Source of the DNA: Botrytis cinerea B05.10
Taxonomy: Eukaryota > Ascomycota > Leotiomycetes > Helotiales > Sclerotiniaceae
Direction: 5' to 3'
NCBI RefSeq assembly: GCF_000143535.2
Contig: NC_037310.1
Coordinates: 1,364,001 to 1,428,000 of the forward strand
Length of the DNA stretch: 64,000 nucleotides
Shown: piece after piece, positions 1 to 12,176 of the stretch
How the letters are laid out: each line of letters begins with the position of its first letter
Position numbering within the stretch: position 1 is the first letter of the stretch
Program-made: the position numbers and the translations under genes
The notes under the pieces: model-generated
The model's input: only the letters and a program-made list of their open reading frames with translations
Database searches by the model: none
What the model was told of the DNA's origin: nothing

Positions 1-2013
1 CTCCAAGAATGGCCGGTGATATTGGTAGCTCCGCCGCAGGATCTGGATCTGACAGGACAAGCAAACGAGCCAGTGTGTTCTTGCCAACGACATCTCGTTT
101 CTCAAATCCTTATGCCGCTGCCGATCGATCATCTCGCGTTGGACGCCCTCAGCCTACAACCATGGCAAGTCAAGCCTCAACAGCTCAATTGATTCCTCCA
201 AACCCTATGTTCCGAAATCAAAACAATAGCCGAAACAGCCTTTTGCGAACCGACAATGCAAACGATCTCGATGGGGCGGGTCCCACTAGCTTTATTCATG
301 ATCTAGTAGTTCCTCAACCACCAAAGGAATGGGAACCATACGGTTTCCCTTTGGCTCATGCAATTCTTCTCGTGACTGCCTACTCTGAAGGTGAACTTGG
401 TATTCGTACGACCCTCGACTCTATCGCTACGACTGATTATCCTAATAGTCACAAAACCATTCTGGTTATTTGTGATGGTATTATTAAGGGTGAAGGTGAA
501 CCAAAGGCAACACCAGAAATTGTTCTTGGCATGATGAAAGATTTTGTCACTCCTGTTGATGAAGTTCCTGCGTACTCCTACGTAGCGGTTGAAAGAGGAT
601 CAAAGAGACATAACATGGCCAAAGTATACGCTGGATTCTACGATTACGGTGCAGATTCGACTATCAACGTAAACAGACAACTCCGAGTTCCAATGGTGTG
701 TATCGTAAAGTGTGGTACTCCGGATGAGGCCACACACCGCAAACCTGGAAATAGAGGAAAGCGTGACAGTCAAATCATCTTGATGTCTTTCTTGCAGAAA
801 GTCATGTTTGATGAACGTATGACTGAACTCGAGTTTGAAATCTTTAATGGATTCTATCAAATCAGCGGCATCTTTCCGGATATGTATGAGGTTGTTCTTA
901 TGGTCGACGCAGATACGAAGGTTTTCCCAGACAGTTTGACACACATGGTATCGGCAATGGTCAAAGATCCTGAAATTATGGGACTTTGCGGAGAGACAAA
1001 GATTGCGAACAAACGCGCCAGTTTTACAACCGCGATACAAGTTTTCGAGTACTTCATTTCTCATCACTCCGTCAAATCCTTCGAATCGATTTTCGGTGGT
1101 GTAACTTGTCTCCCTGGTTGTTTCTCCATGTATAGAATCAAGGCTCCAAAGGGTGGTAACTATTGGGTACCTATTTTAGCCAATCCTGATGTCGTCGAAC
1201 ATTACTCCGATAACGTAGTAGACACGCTACACAAGAAGAACTTGCTACTTTTGGGAGAGGATCGATACCTCTCAACACTTATGCTTCGAACATTCCCCAA
1301 ACGTAAACAAGTATTTGTCCCACAAGCTGTTTGCAAGACTCAAGTACCAGACTCTCTTTGGATTCTCATGTCACAAAGACGTAGATGGATCAACAGTACT
1401 GTCCACAATTTGATGGAACTGGTTTTGGTTAGAGATCTTTGTGGTACCTTCTGCTTCAGTATGCAATTTGTCGTCTTTATCGATCTCGTCAGTACTCTGG
1501 TTCTTCCAGCCGCTATTGCTTTCACAATCTACGTCGGTAAGTAAATCATTCCTTATAAAATCATTGCATCTTGCTAACCACTTTCTAGTAATAATTTCGA
1601 TCATTCGTCGCCCTGTCCAAGTCATTCCACTCGTACTTTTAGCATTCATCCTTGGTCTACCAGCAGTTTTGATTGTTGTAACAGCTCATCGTTGGGTCTA
1701 CATTCTTTGGATGATGATTTATCTTGTCTCATTGCCAATTTGGAATTTCTTGCTCCCAGCATATGCCTTTTGGAAATTCGATGATTTCTCCTGGGGAGAT
1801 ACTCGTAAGACTGCTGGTGAAAAGACTAAGAAGGCGGGTATTGAATACGAGGGAGAATTCGATAGTTCAAAGATTACCATGAAGCGATGGAAGGAGTTTG
1901 AAAGAGAAAGAATAATAAGGAGTAACCCAAGCTGGGTTGACTCAAATACTTCGTTGAACAAAGAGAATCACCGTTGGCAGCAACATCAATATGATGATTA
2001 CGCTGACAGTTGA
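1..2013 (+). CDS. Class IV chitin synthase, C-terminal part (5' end outside window)
   Basis: Transfers GlcNAc from UDP-GlcNAc to growing chitin at the plasma membrane. Exon 1 is open from the window edge to 1536. A 52-nt intron (1537-1588, GTAAGT...CTTTCTAG with a GCTAAC branch point) follows, and exon 2 runs to a stop at 2011-2013. The visible 650 or so residues hold the family-2 glycosyltransferase core: the VDADTKVFP metal-binding segment, the GEDRYLST acceptor region and the QRRRW product-binding motif. Hydrophobic membrane segments follow on both sides of the intron, then a charged tail. Class IV enzymes are usually about 1,200 residues with further N-terminal membrane segments, and the frame is still open at base 3, so the ATG at 9 is probably internal. 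The class IV assignment comes from recognising the sequence style (fungal chs4/chsD group); membership of the chitin synthase family is certain. Confidence 0.93.
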
Positions 2014-3600
2014 GAAGGTGGTTTGGATAACGTTATTCTGATGGAAAGTATTGAATCGGAATTAAATGGGATTGATTAGACTTTGCTCGTTTGTTTATTA
2101 TTGAGCGTACATAATGCATCGCGTGGTTGGAAAGAGGACTGAAAAACCCCCTGATTGTTTAGGGTCCGGGCGGTAGTATAGTCAGTCTCCCTTCTTGAAA
2201 AAAGAAGGCGTAATGTTAACTTGTTTTGTAATCGTGGTACTTGGGTGCCTACATACATACCTATCTTTGGTAGGTGGGTTGTATAATGCATCTTTTTTTC
2301 CTTTCTTGATTGAGGCTGTGGATTATACACGTTGTTATGAGTTATGGGTAGTGGTTTGGGAGATGGGAACTATGTAACGTTTGCATGAATGTGAGGGGTG
2401 AAGTGTGAAGAAGGGGGGGATTAATTATATTAATTATTGATTCTTTTTATTTTCAATTTGGTTTCGAATGGAAAGTTATATTCATTGTTATTTTCTGATT
2501 GATTGATTCCAGTATTGATTCATTCTCGATGTAAAATTCAGTCATTCAATTGCGCAAAAAGAGCACTCAACCATAGAAGGGGGGTGTTGGAAGTCACGTG
2601 TGTATTCACTAGTCCGGCCTTGATATAAGCAGGCTAGTATAATCCCTTAATAGAGTTTACTCTTAGCTGCAACCTTTATTGATATACATATACTTGATCC
2701 ACATTCAACAACGGTATTGTAACTATATCTACACTAATATCTATTCCTTTTTCGGTAGAAGAGGCATCAGTATTTATATGTGTAGTATTCTTATCCCTTC
2801 CTGTGTTTGAAAACAATGTCATAAAGAACAGCGGTCTCTTCCTTACTAAATTACTAACGTTAACTCTGAAGGGGATTTCTCTTTTCCATAGGGGAGAAAG
2901 TTAAAACGAATGATCTTTTCAAGTGAGGAAGTGTTGAATCCCTTATTTACTGATCCTCTAATTCTATCGAGCTGAATCGATTGGAGTTTCTGTATTATTA
3001 TCATCATTATCATCATCATCATCAGCCTAAAATGTTGCGCGGTGGTTACACATGGATTTGTGGCTCGGTGCGAGGCTAGACGAGAGTCACCTTTAATATC
3101 GTGAGGACTTTCGGGTCCCGCTCACTCTTTCGGTTCTTCGTTCTTATGGCTATTTATGCCGTGATTGTCTTTCGTGTTTGTAGGACTCGAATGCGTGTCA
3201 AGATCGTATACGAAGATCGCATGCGAAACTCGATGTGATTTAAAACCGCGTGGTGGCCCCCAATGTTACCGAGCTAGTCGAATAATGCGAGTCTGGGACA
3301 TGCAGCATTGTGGCGATTTTAGTTCTGAAGAAGGTTCATTCGTCGTGCCTGTAATAGGAGTATCTTACCTGCTTTTGCTGTTCAAGTTTCATCCTCAGCC
3401 TCTAGAGATGTTGTGCAAGGTGCTTAGGAGATGGTGTGGCCATTGTGCAGGCTATAGTAATCTGACTATGATCCCACTTTTTACCGGCGCAATCTGTCAA
3501 CACTCGATGAAATCCTGCTTTTCTATTCTGTCTAACCCTACAAGTACTCTATACTTTGAACACACCTCAAGTACACCGAGTCAATCAAAGACACCAAGGA
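2014..3600. other. Intergenic, no supported gene
   Basis: This holds the 3' flank of the chitin synthase gene and the upstream flank of the next locus. A short ATC/ATT trinucleotide run lies near 2996-3025. The frame upstream of 3601 is open back to 3165, but its residues look random and give no reason to extend the next gene. Confidence 0.5.
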
Positions 3601-5990
3601 TGCAATATGATCAAATCAACAATGATCATGAATTTGATTCGACCAATTTTTCATTTGATGATCATGGGATAGATCTACGACTATATGATCCCTCGAGACT
3701 CTCAAGCTGTAGCCGCAGAAACTCGCAGTACTCACTTACCGACTCTCTACTACCTATCTCAACTCAACCAGAACCTTCGCAATGTCCAGATAGTCATTCA
3801 AATCCCTCAACAGCACAAAATACAAAGTCGAACCTCCCGATACAATCGTCCCAGAATGTCGACTCTTCAACAGTAGATAAATCGTCAGATACTGTAGTGT
3901 GGAAAGTTGATTGGCAATAACCGACTTTTATGTGTTTAGCGCCACTTTCTGGTCTGATCTTAGCAATTGGTCATCATGTTTACTATAGTTCATTGAATGG
4001 AACACCTGCAGACGATTCAGCAAGGCAAAATTGGTCGATTCGATTCGGGGCAGTATTCGCATCTCTCGTGGTCGTATGCTTCAAAGCTATCACTGTTTCC
4101 GCCTTGGGGCAGTATTTTTGGACAGTCATAAGAGCAAAAGGTCTTAAAATAAGTAAGTGGCAATGAATATTCCAATCTAGCATCGTGTTCTTCGGACTAA
4201 ATTACTGAGAACTTTTATAGGTGATCTTGACAAGTTGTATGCACTTACAAGTAGTCCGATTGGCATATTCAGTTTCTCTGTTTTCAAAAATACTACATTG
4301 GCAGCTGCAATAGGTATAATCTTTTGGTATGTTTCTGCTACTTCAAGCCTAACCTCGCGTTGCATCTTTAAGGTTCAAACCGACATTAGTTAAAGCTAGG
4401 CTGTCGCAAAATTTCCGCACATTCAAAGGCGTTGAACTTTTATGATATAGCTATCCAGAGGGTCTATATTTATAAGCGGCTAAATGATGCTATAGTTTAA
4501 TGCTATAGATTTTACTCCTTCGTTCTAGTTTTATTTATGAGGCCTACTGGCGAATGAGTAATGAACAATCACTGGTGTACATCGTAGGTGTATGGACATG
4601 GTCAGTTTTGCGTCTACAGCTACACTATCTGTTATCGCAACAAATATCACTATCGAAATACCAATTCAAGTGCTTGATAGCTCACAATTTGACTGGAAAA
4701 ACTCGGTTTATATGGATTATCCAAACCAAATTGCTATAAAATCAGCCTCGCTAGCCGATTTTGTTCCCCTGAATATTCCTATTACACGCCAAGAATGGAC
4801 CTACGACATGCAGTTGCTCGGTCCTACTTTCAAATGCAGAGCAGCTAGTAGTAGTGGGCAAGCTAGTTTTGACCAATTGACAGATCAATTACAAAGAAAA
4901 GAATCTGTATACATTGCTAAACACATCAACGACCCACCGTCGAATAATTTAGAAACACGCTCCTTACTTCTTCTAAATTCTGCCTTTCAGCCGACACAAC
5001 TCAATTCTAATTGGTCTGCCAATACCTCACAAATACCCTCTGAAATAATGGAATCACAAAACTTCGACTTCCAGCTTCATTTGTGCTTTGATGGAAACTT
5101 CCATCAATATCACAATTGCTTCTGTCAATGGGCAACAGCGAGTAATACAAAATAGCATAAAATACCTAAGCACGATACTTTCATATTCTGGTACATCTCA
5201 GCCTCCGCGCATTGCAAGATTTTTAGATAATGATGATTGGAGCATGTATTCCTCACACTTTTTAACGTTTGCGAGCACAATATTTGGAAGCATCTTGATC
5301 CACCAAGCTCAACCAAACCACTGGCTCCCAAGCGCACCAGCTGATGAATACATGATGACAAATATCACCAACGACAGTCCTTCATTCAAACTACTTAGTT
5401 CGTGCGATGATATCCAGACTTCACCTTCCAAATATCATCTATACAGCGATAACAACGAGACTGTAAACGTGGGGTCATTCGAATCCCAGTTTCCAAAAGA
5501 CCCCTGGCAGTGCCGCAATCGCACTCTCACGCGAGCAATTGAAGACCTCTCCATCAACATCACCAATCGGCTATCTCAGCCTCACCAACAACCACACAGA
5601 ATTCCGAAACATCACCACTCCCCTCCCAACACCCGCAACATCTACATCTACCATCCACTCTACCTCATCCTCTCCCACGACATCGGTTCTCTCCTCGCCA
5701 GCCTCGCGGCTCTCATCCGCCTCTATCCCATCTACACGAATGGCGTCTCGCACTCGAATTCCTTTCCGGCCATCGTGCTCACAACGCCGAATGCAGATTT
5801 AGATGTGTTGGCGCGGGGAAAATCCTCAGCGTCTGCTGCGCTACCGGAAGAATGTCAAAAACTCAAGATGGAGATTGGGACCGCTGGTGTCAAAGCAGGG
5901 GTGTGAGAAAGTGGGACCTGATGGATAGTTCTCCGAGAGATATTGAATTTGGATTCGACGGGAGCGCGGGGCGAGCTGAGTGTACGAGTG
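3601..5990 (+). pseudogene. Broken DUF3176-like fungal multi-pass membrane protein gene
   Basis: The pieces fit a fungal membrane protein family of unknown function (DUF3176-like, recognised by eye): a Ser/Asn-rich N-terminus, a WKVDWQ-to-GLILAIGHHVYYSSL segment, a membrane stretch ending VSALGQYFWTVIRAKGL, an intron (4153-4220, GTAAGT...TATAG), then LYALTSSPIGIFSF and a long extracellular part. Several lesions are visible. An in-frame TAA at 3918-3920 sits in the first conserved block, with the same frame continuing through conserved sequence after it. About 250 bases around 4330-4590 have no readable continuation. The frame changes near 5080, where the 4592 frame gives way to the one reading SINITIASVNGQQ, and again near 5900, where the tail GFDGSAG is in another frame. 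Unannotated introns could explain one or two of these breaks, but not the stop codon. I judge it a young pseudogene. Confidence 0.55.
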
Positions 5991-6985
5991 TTGGGAAATC
6001 ATTTTTTTTTTTTTTTTTTTTTAAATTTATATCTGATGATAAATTACTCTCATGCCTCCCAAAAGCGATTTTAATTACTTTCATACTCTAAAATTGAGAG
6101 AGACGTCTTATTTTCATGCCCCTGAGATTCTATGAAAGATTCTACTTATTTCACGATGGAATTTGTCTTCTCGTCATAGAACCCACTCATTCCACCACCT
6201 ACTATACAATCTATCTTCCTATTATAGAATCTAAGAAGCACAAGAATAAAACAAGTATAAATTTTACGGCATAAGAGACATCAAATAACATTTGAGAAGT
6301 GTGAGAGTAATTGATCGTAATTTTTGAGACTTTTCTCGTGTGACTCTGAGAGTAAAGTACGTATAATAATATAAAGAAAAAGATGAAAGAAGGAAGGAAT
6401 ATTTCCATTACGATCTGTATTTATATATACAACTCCTTAAACTCGATATCCAACATTAAACTATAAACTATAATATAATATAATATACTATACTGTAATG
6501 TAATGTAATACAACACAATACAACGCAACATATCACAACAAATCCCCAATCCATTCCCCCTTATAACTCCCATCCTATCCGAACTTGCGGATTTTAATAT
6601 TCAAAAGCATTCGTTAAACTCTCCCCGAGTCACCAATTATCTATTTATCTATACTATACTTCCTATCCATAACACCTAAAAAAAATCAATCTTCAATCTT
6701 CACCCTAGGCCTTTGCCATCCTATCCTATCGTATCCTACCCCCAATCTATAGCCCGCTAATAAATCATTACTTTCCCATCCTATCTCTCTGTGGTGGACT
6801 GGGTGTATAAGCCGTTACACTTCCTCGATAAACATACGCTTTTCGCCGGAAAAAAACAAACACAATTAGCAACTGCACATCTCAAAATTCAAAAATTCAA
6901 AAGTAATTCCAAAAAGAAAAAAACATTCAAAAAAGAAAAAAACATTCAAAAAAGAAAAACATAACAAAATAAAAACACAAATCAT
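5991..6985. other. Intergenic, low complexity
   Basis: A run of more than 20 T starts at about 6002. TATAA-rich sequence (6470-6510) and A-rich GAAAAA/CATTCAAAA repeats (6900-6975) follow. It is the shared 3' flank of two convergent loci, and I see no gene in it. Confidence 0.5.
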
Positions 6986-8278
6986 CTATCCCTCCCTATC
7001 TTTCCAACCCTCTCGTTTCAACAAATTATCTTCAAGGAGTTGGTACGTACGTTGACCCTTTTGTAATCCAGCCAAGCCACTCTTCTCCAACATATCCGTG
7101 AATGTAGTATTGTGACTTCCTCTTTCCTGTGCTTGTATTCCGAATGTAGGCGGTACGCCCAGATGATTTACACTTTGTGATTGGGTTTGATTTTGTTGTT
7201 CTCTAACTTGTCGAAACGAACTCGCGGTGTCGGCATCTGTAAAGATGTTTATATCTTCAAAACTCGGTTCGCGTTGTAGAGGAGGAGTAATGGGTCGATT
7301 GGGTACTTGCATTTGTTTGTTTCTTTGAATATTGAGCGGGATTGGTAATGCTGGAGGTGGACTATTTTGATAAGCTATGGTGGGACTATTGGACATTCCT
7401 GTGGCGGTGGACTTTCGAAACAAGGATTGAACACGTGTAATGGTTTTGTTTCTTCGAGGAGTACCGCCTGCGGATGTAGAAGGAGTTTGAGGCATTTTGC
7501 GGAGGAAATCGGTACGCACGTAGCTGGTAGGGACAGGGTCGGAGATATTTCCAAAGGAGGAACCGCTTTTGCGTTGGGAAGGCTTGCGGCGACCGAGACA
7601 GCATACAGTGAGAAGAGCAAGAAGAGCCCCTATGGCGATACCTGGAAATAAACCTATGAGGATTGCTTCGACAGGGTATTTGTCGCATGTTTTTGGAATG
7701 ATAGTTATAGGTGTGCCGGTTGAAGATGGGGTTGAAGTAGACGACGGGTTAGTGAAAGAGGGACTGCCCGAGGTAGCAGTTACTTGTGTACCTGAGCTCG
7801 TGGCTATAGATGATGTTCCGGTACTCCCTGCAGAACTCTGTTGTTGACCTGGAACGGAATCCGCTTGATCGGCGTTCATCTGACAGTTGCCATTTACGCA
7901 AGTATAACCAAATGGACAGCAGTTGCTTCCACATTGTTCCAAAGTTGCTGTTAGAGCTGTAGTTTTGAGTGTGTTTTCAGGATGTGAAGTGATATTTTGT
8001 TGAGTGATGTCGCAAGTGATGGGTTGGATAGTGCTACAATCACTTCCACTAGGACAGCATAATAGGGTGGTGTTTTGTGCTAAAGCTATACAAGTCGAAG
8101 TAGAAGGACAGCAAAAGTCTGATGGTAGCCCAGTATTTGCACATTGTACATAGTCCGCTTGAGGACATGTCGCCCGCTCGAAGATAGTGTTTGCCTGAGC
8201 GAAATTTGAGCTTAAAAGAGTAACAATTATCAATAGCGAATGTTTGCCGGTTTGACTTTGTCTCATAGCTGCGACCAT
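6986..8278 (-). CDS. Cysteine-rich single-pass membrane protein, unknown function
   Basis: A 430-residue, intron-free reading. The start at 8278 puts a short hydrophobic leader (KHSLLIIVTLLSSNFAQA) at residues 13-29, as expected of a signal peptide; the ATG at 8266 would serve equally. The frame is open for 127 more codons upstream, but those residues are not conserved-looking. Residues 38-132 contain many cysteines (CPQADYVQC, DFCCPSTSTC, LLCCPSGSDC, CGSNCCPFGYTCVNGNC) like small knotted fungal surface modules. Residues 145-195 are Ser/Thr/Gly-rich and probably O-glycosylated. Residues 204-228 form one membrane span, followed by a basic stop-transfer and a 200-residue cytoplasmic tail with PPLQREPSFEDI and a Gln-rich stretch. 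The layout resembles wall-stress sensors, but I do not recognise the family, so no function is assigned. Confidence 0.82.
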   Translation of the reverse strand: MVAAMRQSQTGKHSLLIIVTLLSSNFAQANTIFERATCPQADYVQCANTGLPSDFCCPSTSTCIALAQNTTLLCCPSGSDCSTIQPITCDITQQNITSHPENTLKTTALTATLEQCGSNCCPFGYTCVNGNCQMNADQADSVPGQQQSSAGSTGTSSIATSSGTQVTATSGSPSFTNPSSTSTPSSTGTPITIIPKTCDKYPVEAILIGLFPGIAIGALLALLTVCCLGRRKPSQRKSGSSFGNISDPVPTSYVRTDFLRKMPQTPSTSAGGTPRRNKTITRVQSLFRKSTATGMSNSPTIAYQNSPPPALPIPLNIQRNKQMQVPNRPITPPLQREPSFEDINIFTDADTASSFRQVREQQNQTQSQSVNHLGVPPTFGIQAQERGSHNTTFTDMLEKSGLAGLQKGQRTYQLLEDNLLKREGWKDREG

Positions 8279-11200
8279 ATGCAATACCAATATTTTCTCT
8301 GAAAGTATACCGAACCGTGATGTAGACACTTGGAGCAGTGAACTGTGTGTTAGAATAGTAAATTCCAAAGATATCAATAGTATGAATGAGTGTTGGAAGA
8401 TGATGTAAACGATACAAGAAGACTTAATGTAAGATGTGTAGGGTCTAGAAAAATTATATCCCGAGAAGAATTGTGGGAGGATTTGTAAATATAAAAGAGT
8501 AACAAAGAAAGATAAAATTAGAAATGAAAAATTTCTTTCCCGCGTGAAATAATGAACAATGAAAGTCAAGAGATTCCAGCCAAAAATGGAGTCAAAGTTT
8601 TTGGATATGAAGAGAAACGAGCTAAACTTCCTTTGTTCCCTACCTGACCGATCAAGCATTTGACTTGACTTTCGTCATATAGCGTTTCTGTAAGAGACTT
8701 CTACTTCAGAAACACATGGTTTTAGAGGGATAAAAGGTCATCACCCATACATTCTTCAACGGTGGCTCATATCCATGTCTAGATGGTCACTCACGCGTCG
8801 ACCGTGTATCGTCGAATAGAATATTTAGAAACGATATCCACAACAAGGTACGCATGGGAGTACTGGCTCTCACAGCAGCGGCTCGAGGTGATTCAAATAA
8901 CCATTGGTATTGAAGTTAGAGTTTGGAGAAATTTCAGAAAATGAATCAAGAGCCAATAAGAAGGTATAGTGTCTTCAGCATGAAGTAATTGGAGATGGAC
9001 AGGCTATCAAGCGCCGAGGAGAAGATTTGTTGTTGAAGATTTGGCGCGAATGACTGGTCAATAATGATTTGAGTAAGTTGATTGGATAAGAAGAGCAGAA
9101 AAGGAAATTGACGCGCTGGTTTGAGTTTTGCGCTTTTTGATTGGCTCAAGGGTCTCAGGTGGTGAAACTTAGGTAAGCCTCGATACAAAGTACTGGCGCA
9201 GTGTGGCGGTGTGGCGGTCTAGACGTGTGGGAACTCAAACGACAGATGGAAGTCACGAGACACGAGACACGAGACACAAGACACACAGGCAATTCTTTTG
9301 TTTTCCCTTTACTGATGAAGGGGTAATGAGTGACGATGAGTAAACAAAAGTGACTATAAAAGACAGAAACTATAACTCATGCTGACGGTTAGTATAGAAT
9401 TCTATGGCAAAGTATTACATCATAACAACAACAGAGCAAATTGCATTTACTCGGGGTCTTGAAAGTATGAAGTGTGTTTTTCATGAAGCCTTGTCTTGAC
9501 AGTTCTCGCGAGAGTAAGCTGGCTGTATTCAAAGCCTGTGCTGATTGTAAGTTCGTATGTATGCCGGGCATCATGGTGACAGCATCGCAGCAGCTTGCTA
9601 AATATGCCTCATTCTTCTTATTCCTTTCGTCCTTTCTCCCTCCTTTCTTTTCCCACCTCGACTTTCCCCTTGTGCGATGATCGCGTTTCTTTCGCCATGA
9701 AGCATCAAATTGAAGTCGAAACCCATACTAATCAATGGTTATCTTGGTTGAATTCTACAACCTTATATATGTTAGAGCAATCTATTTCTAAGTCTATCTT
9801 TATGGGTGACCTCTAGAGCAAGTTAAAGTTCAGTCAGATGGAAATGTTTCTCTTTAATTTTGGAAAACACGGACGCCAAGTCTACCGAGGTCGTGGCTTT
9901 CGATTCCCAAGCGTTTCGCCGTTGAATCCGGTAGCTCTCTAGGACGATCTTAAGATGAAGCTGAATCGCATGCCGATGATTACCAGTACGGACGACGTCG
10001 GAGCATTGTACAAGCACAGGGCAGATAGGCAACTCAACCTACCCATGGCGGTCTTTTAGTTTCCCTTCAATTTTTGCGACTATTTAAAAAAAGAAAATCG
10101 GCGTGCGAGACATCTATATTCACGGAAAGTTTCTCAGAGCAAGTTCGGTACCGTGCTCTGGCTACCTGGTACCTATCATTGGAAAAGGGATTGAGTTCCG
10201 AGTTCTCACATTTCTCTCTCGAGCTCGTTCTCATGCCATGCAATGTTCACGATCTTCTGTCTGATCTTCTGTCGTTTCCCATTCGAGTAAAAATTAATCA
10301 AAGGAAATGAGACGATCATCTACTATGCTTATTGCCAGGATTGAGCTTCATACCAAGCTTGATAGATAGATTGAATGATTGGAGATTGCTACTAGTCTGC
10401 TCCCTACAGACGTTTAGTCAGGAACCGATGAACGGACGGTCAGCCTGTACGGAATTGTGGGAACTGTGGATATGAATGAGGTGAGTGGTGGTGTGTAAAC
10501 GGGACTAAGAAAAGGTACGAAGTGGTAAAGGAGGGTGGGACCCCTGTTTCCTTGTGCTCGTGGTTGGAGAGAACGGAAAGACAACGGAAAGACTGCATGG
10601 TCTTGATCGTACTTGACTGACACTGCCTGTGCATGTTGCCGAAGTGATCGAACACGAAAGGGGCAAAAGGGAGGAGAGCGATGGGATGAAATTATGACAA
10701 TAATTATGTACATCTAGCAGGTATGGAGGTGGGCGAGTAGGTATTCAATTCTTGCGAGAACTCGGCAGACGTGCAGTGTATAGTTACCCGGATATACCTT
10801 GAGTGTATATAAAATGAGTTCGTACGAGACCACAATGAGAATGACAGTAGGTAGAGAGAGACAGAAAAAAACTTTGAATAGTCGATAATCTGGGGAAGTT
10901 CTTGCCAGGAATCAACATAAGCTTAGCTGGTATAGTCATAACTTGAAGTCTATAATAAACATTTCAATCAATCGGCCACTATGAGATATTATACTTCATA
11001 ATCGATGATTTTATACTTCTTGGATGGTTTTATACTTCGAAAATGGTATTATACTCACAATCTCCCCTCCCACCATTCGTCCAACTCAATTCTGGTCTGG
11101 ATAATTTCTTGCATAAGGTTGCTATCCGTCATCATCCATCCGAATAGGGCTAAACCTTAATCGGGTGTGGCTTAGCACCTCTTTTCACTTCCAAGTAATA

Positions 11201-12176
11201 AAACTTTAAATTTTGATCGCTTTCCAACATTTCCCCTATCATCCAGTCCCCGTATGTTAAAGTGTTCGTTCCTATGAAAAATCGAAAAATCCTTGACGCA
11301 CATCCACCCCTCCACCCATCATCTATTTGGTCTATTTGGCCTATTTGTCCCACAGTCCACAAAAAAAGAGAGATCGCAATGGGGAAAATACGACTTTGGG
11401 AAATTGCATGAATGGATGCTTGGATGGATGGATGGATGGGTGGATGAGTGGTCCTGGAATAGTTCAAATTGGTTCATGCAATTACCACTTTGGGAATGCA
11501 TATTATGACGAGGTGTGAAGAGAAGAGGGGATATCGGGTTGCTGGAAGTGTGAGAGAGATACAGGAAAGGTGTGTTGAGTAGGTAGGTATGATTGTATCA
11601 TTGCAAGATGGAAACAATTGGAAAGAGGAAGTGAGATGGAATACAGGGTAATGTATGATACCCTTCCTACATGTTCATTTCCTTCGTATTGTTTCCCCTT
11701 CAATCAATCAAAATATCTTGGCTTCTACTGCGTTGTCTCTTGGTACACAAAATTTAAACATTTCATCGCTTGTTTGTCAATTGGGAGAAACACCCAAAGA
11801 GCTTAGTGTGACCATCAATCACTTCCCATCCCAACTTCGGGGGATCTTACCCATGTTCGGAAGTCTTGGAACTTATCCAGTCCTGCAGTCTTTGGGTTTA
11901 GCTTGCCGTCTGATTATCTCTCCACGTTTTTTATTTATCTATTCTATCCTCCCTCTTCTCTTTCATTCCTCAATCCTGTTATCGACGTTGTTGTTGTGAA
12001 TACCTTCATTTTGCCAATCTTCACATTCCCTTCATCGCCGAACAAATACCTCTACCGCTTCACTCTTTCAGCGGGCATTCTTTACGAGCAATTTCACGGA
12101 CATATCGATCGTGTGGGAGGATATCATCCAATCAAAATTCGATTCTTAATATACAATATAATCTACCATATACAAG
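8279..12176. other. Long intergenic region (3.9 kb), divergent promoters
   Basis: It separates the 5' ends of the minus-strand membrane protein and the plus-strand GH17 gene. ORFs here are short, overlap each other and carry no recognisable domain. Small repeats are present: ACGAGACACG copies at 9256-9285, four spaced TTATACTT(C) blocks at 10987-11056, and a GGAT run at 11413-11440. The length is unusual for this gene-dense half and could hide a lineage-specific small gene or an RNA, but nothing supports one. Confidence 0.5.
10987..11056 (+). repeat. Four spaced TTATACT blocks
   Basis: The heptamer TTATACT recurs four times with about 20-base spacing, three copies extended to TTATACTTC. Gaps hold GATGATT, GGATGGTT and AAATGGTA. 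It lies about 1.1 kb upstream of the GH17 gene. It could be a degenerate tandem repeat or a cluster of binding sites. Confidence 0.5.

Noticed and set aside
3165..3600. N-terminal extension of the DUF3176-like reading
   Set aside because: The frame is open but residues are not family-like; the ATG at 3601 starts the Ser/Asn-rich N-terminus seen in such proteins.
7367..7651. Plus-strand ORF over the Cys-rich membrane protein gene
   Set aside because: Shadow frame of the minus-strand gene with no domain.
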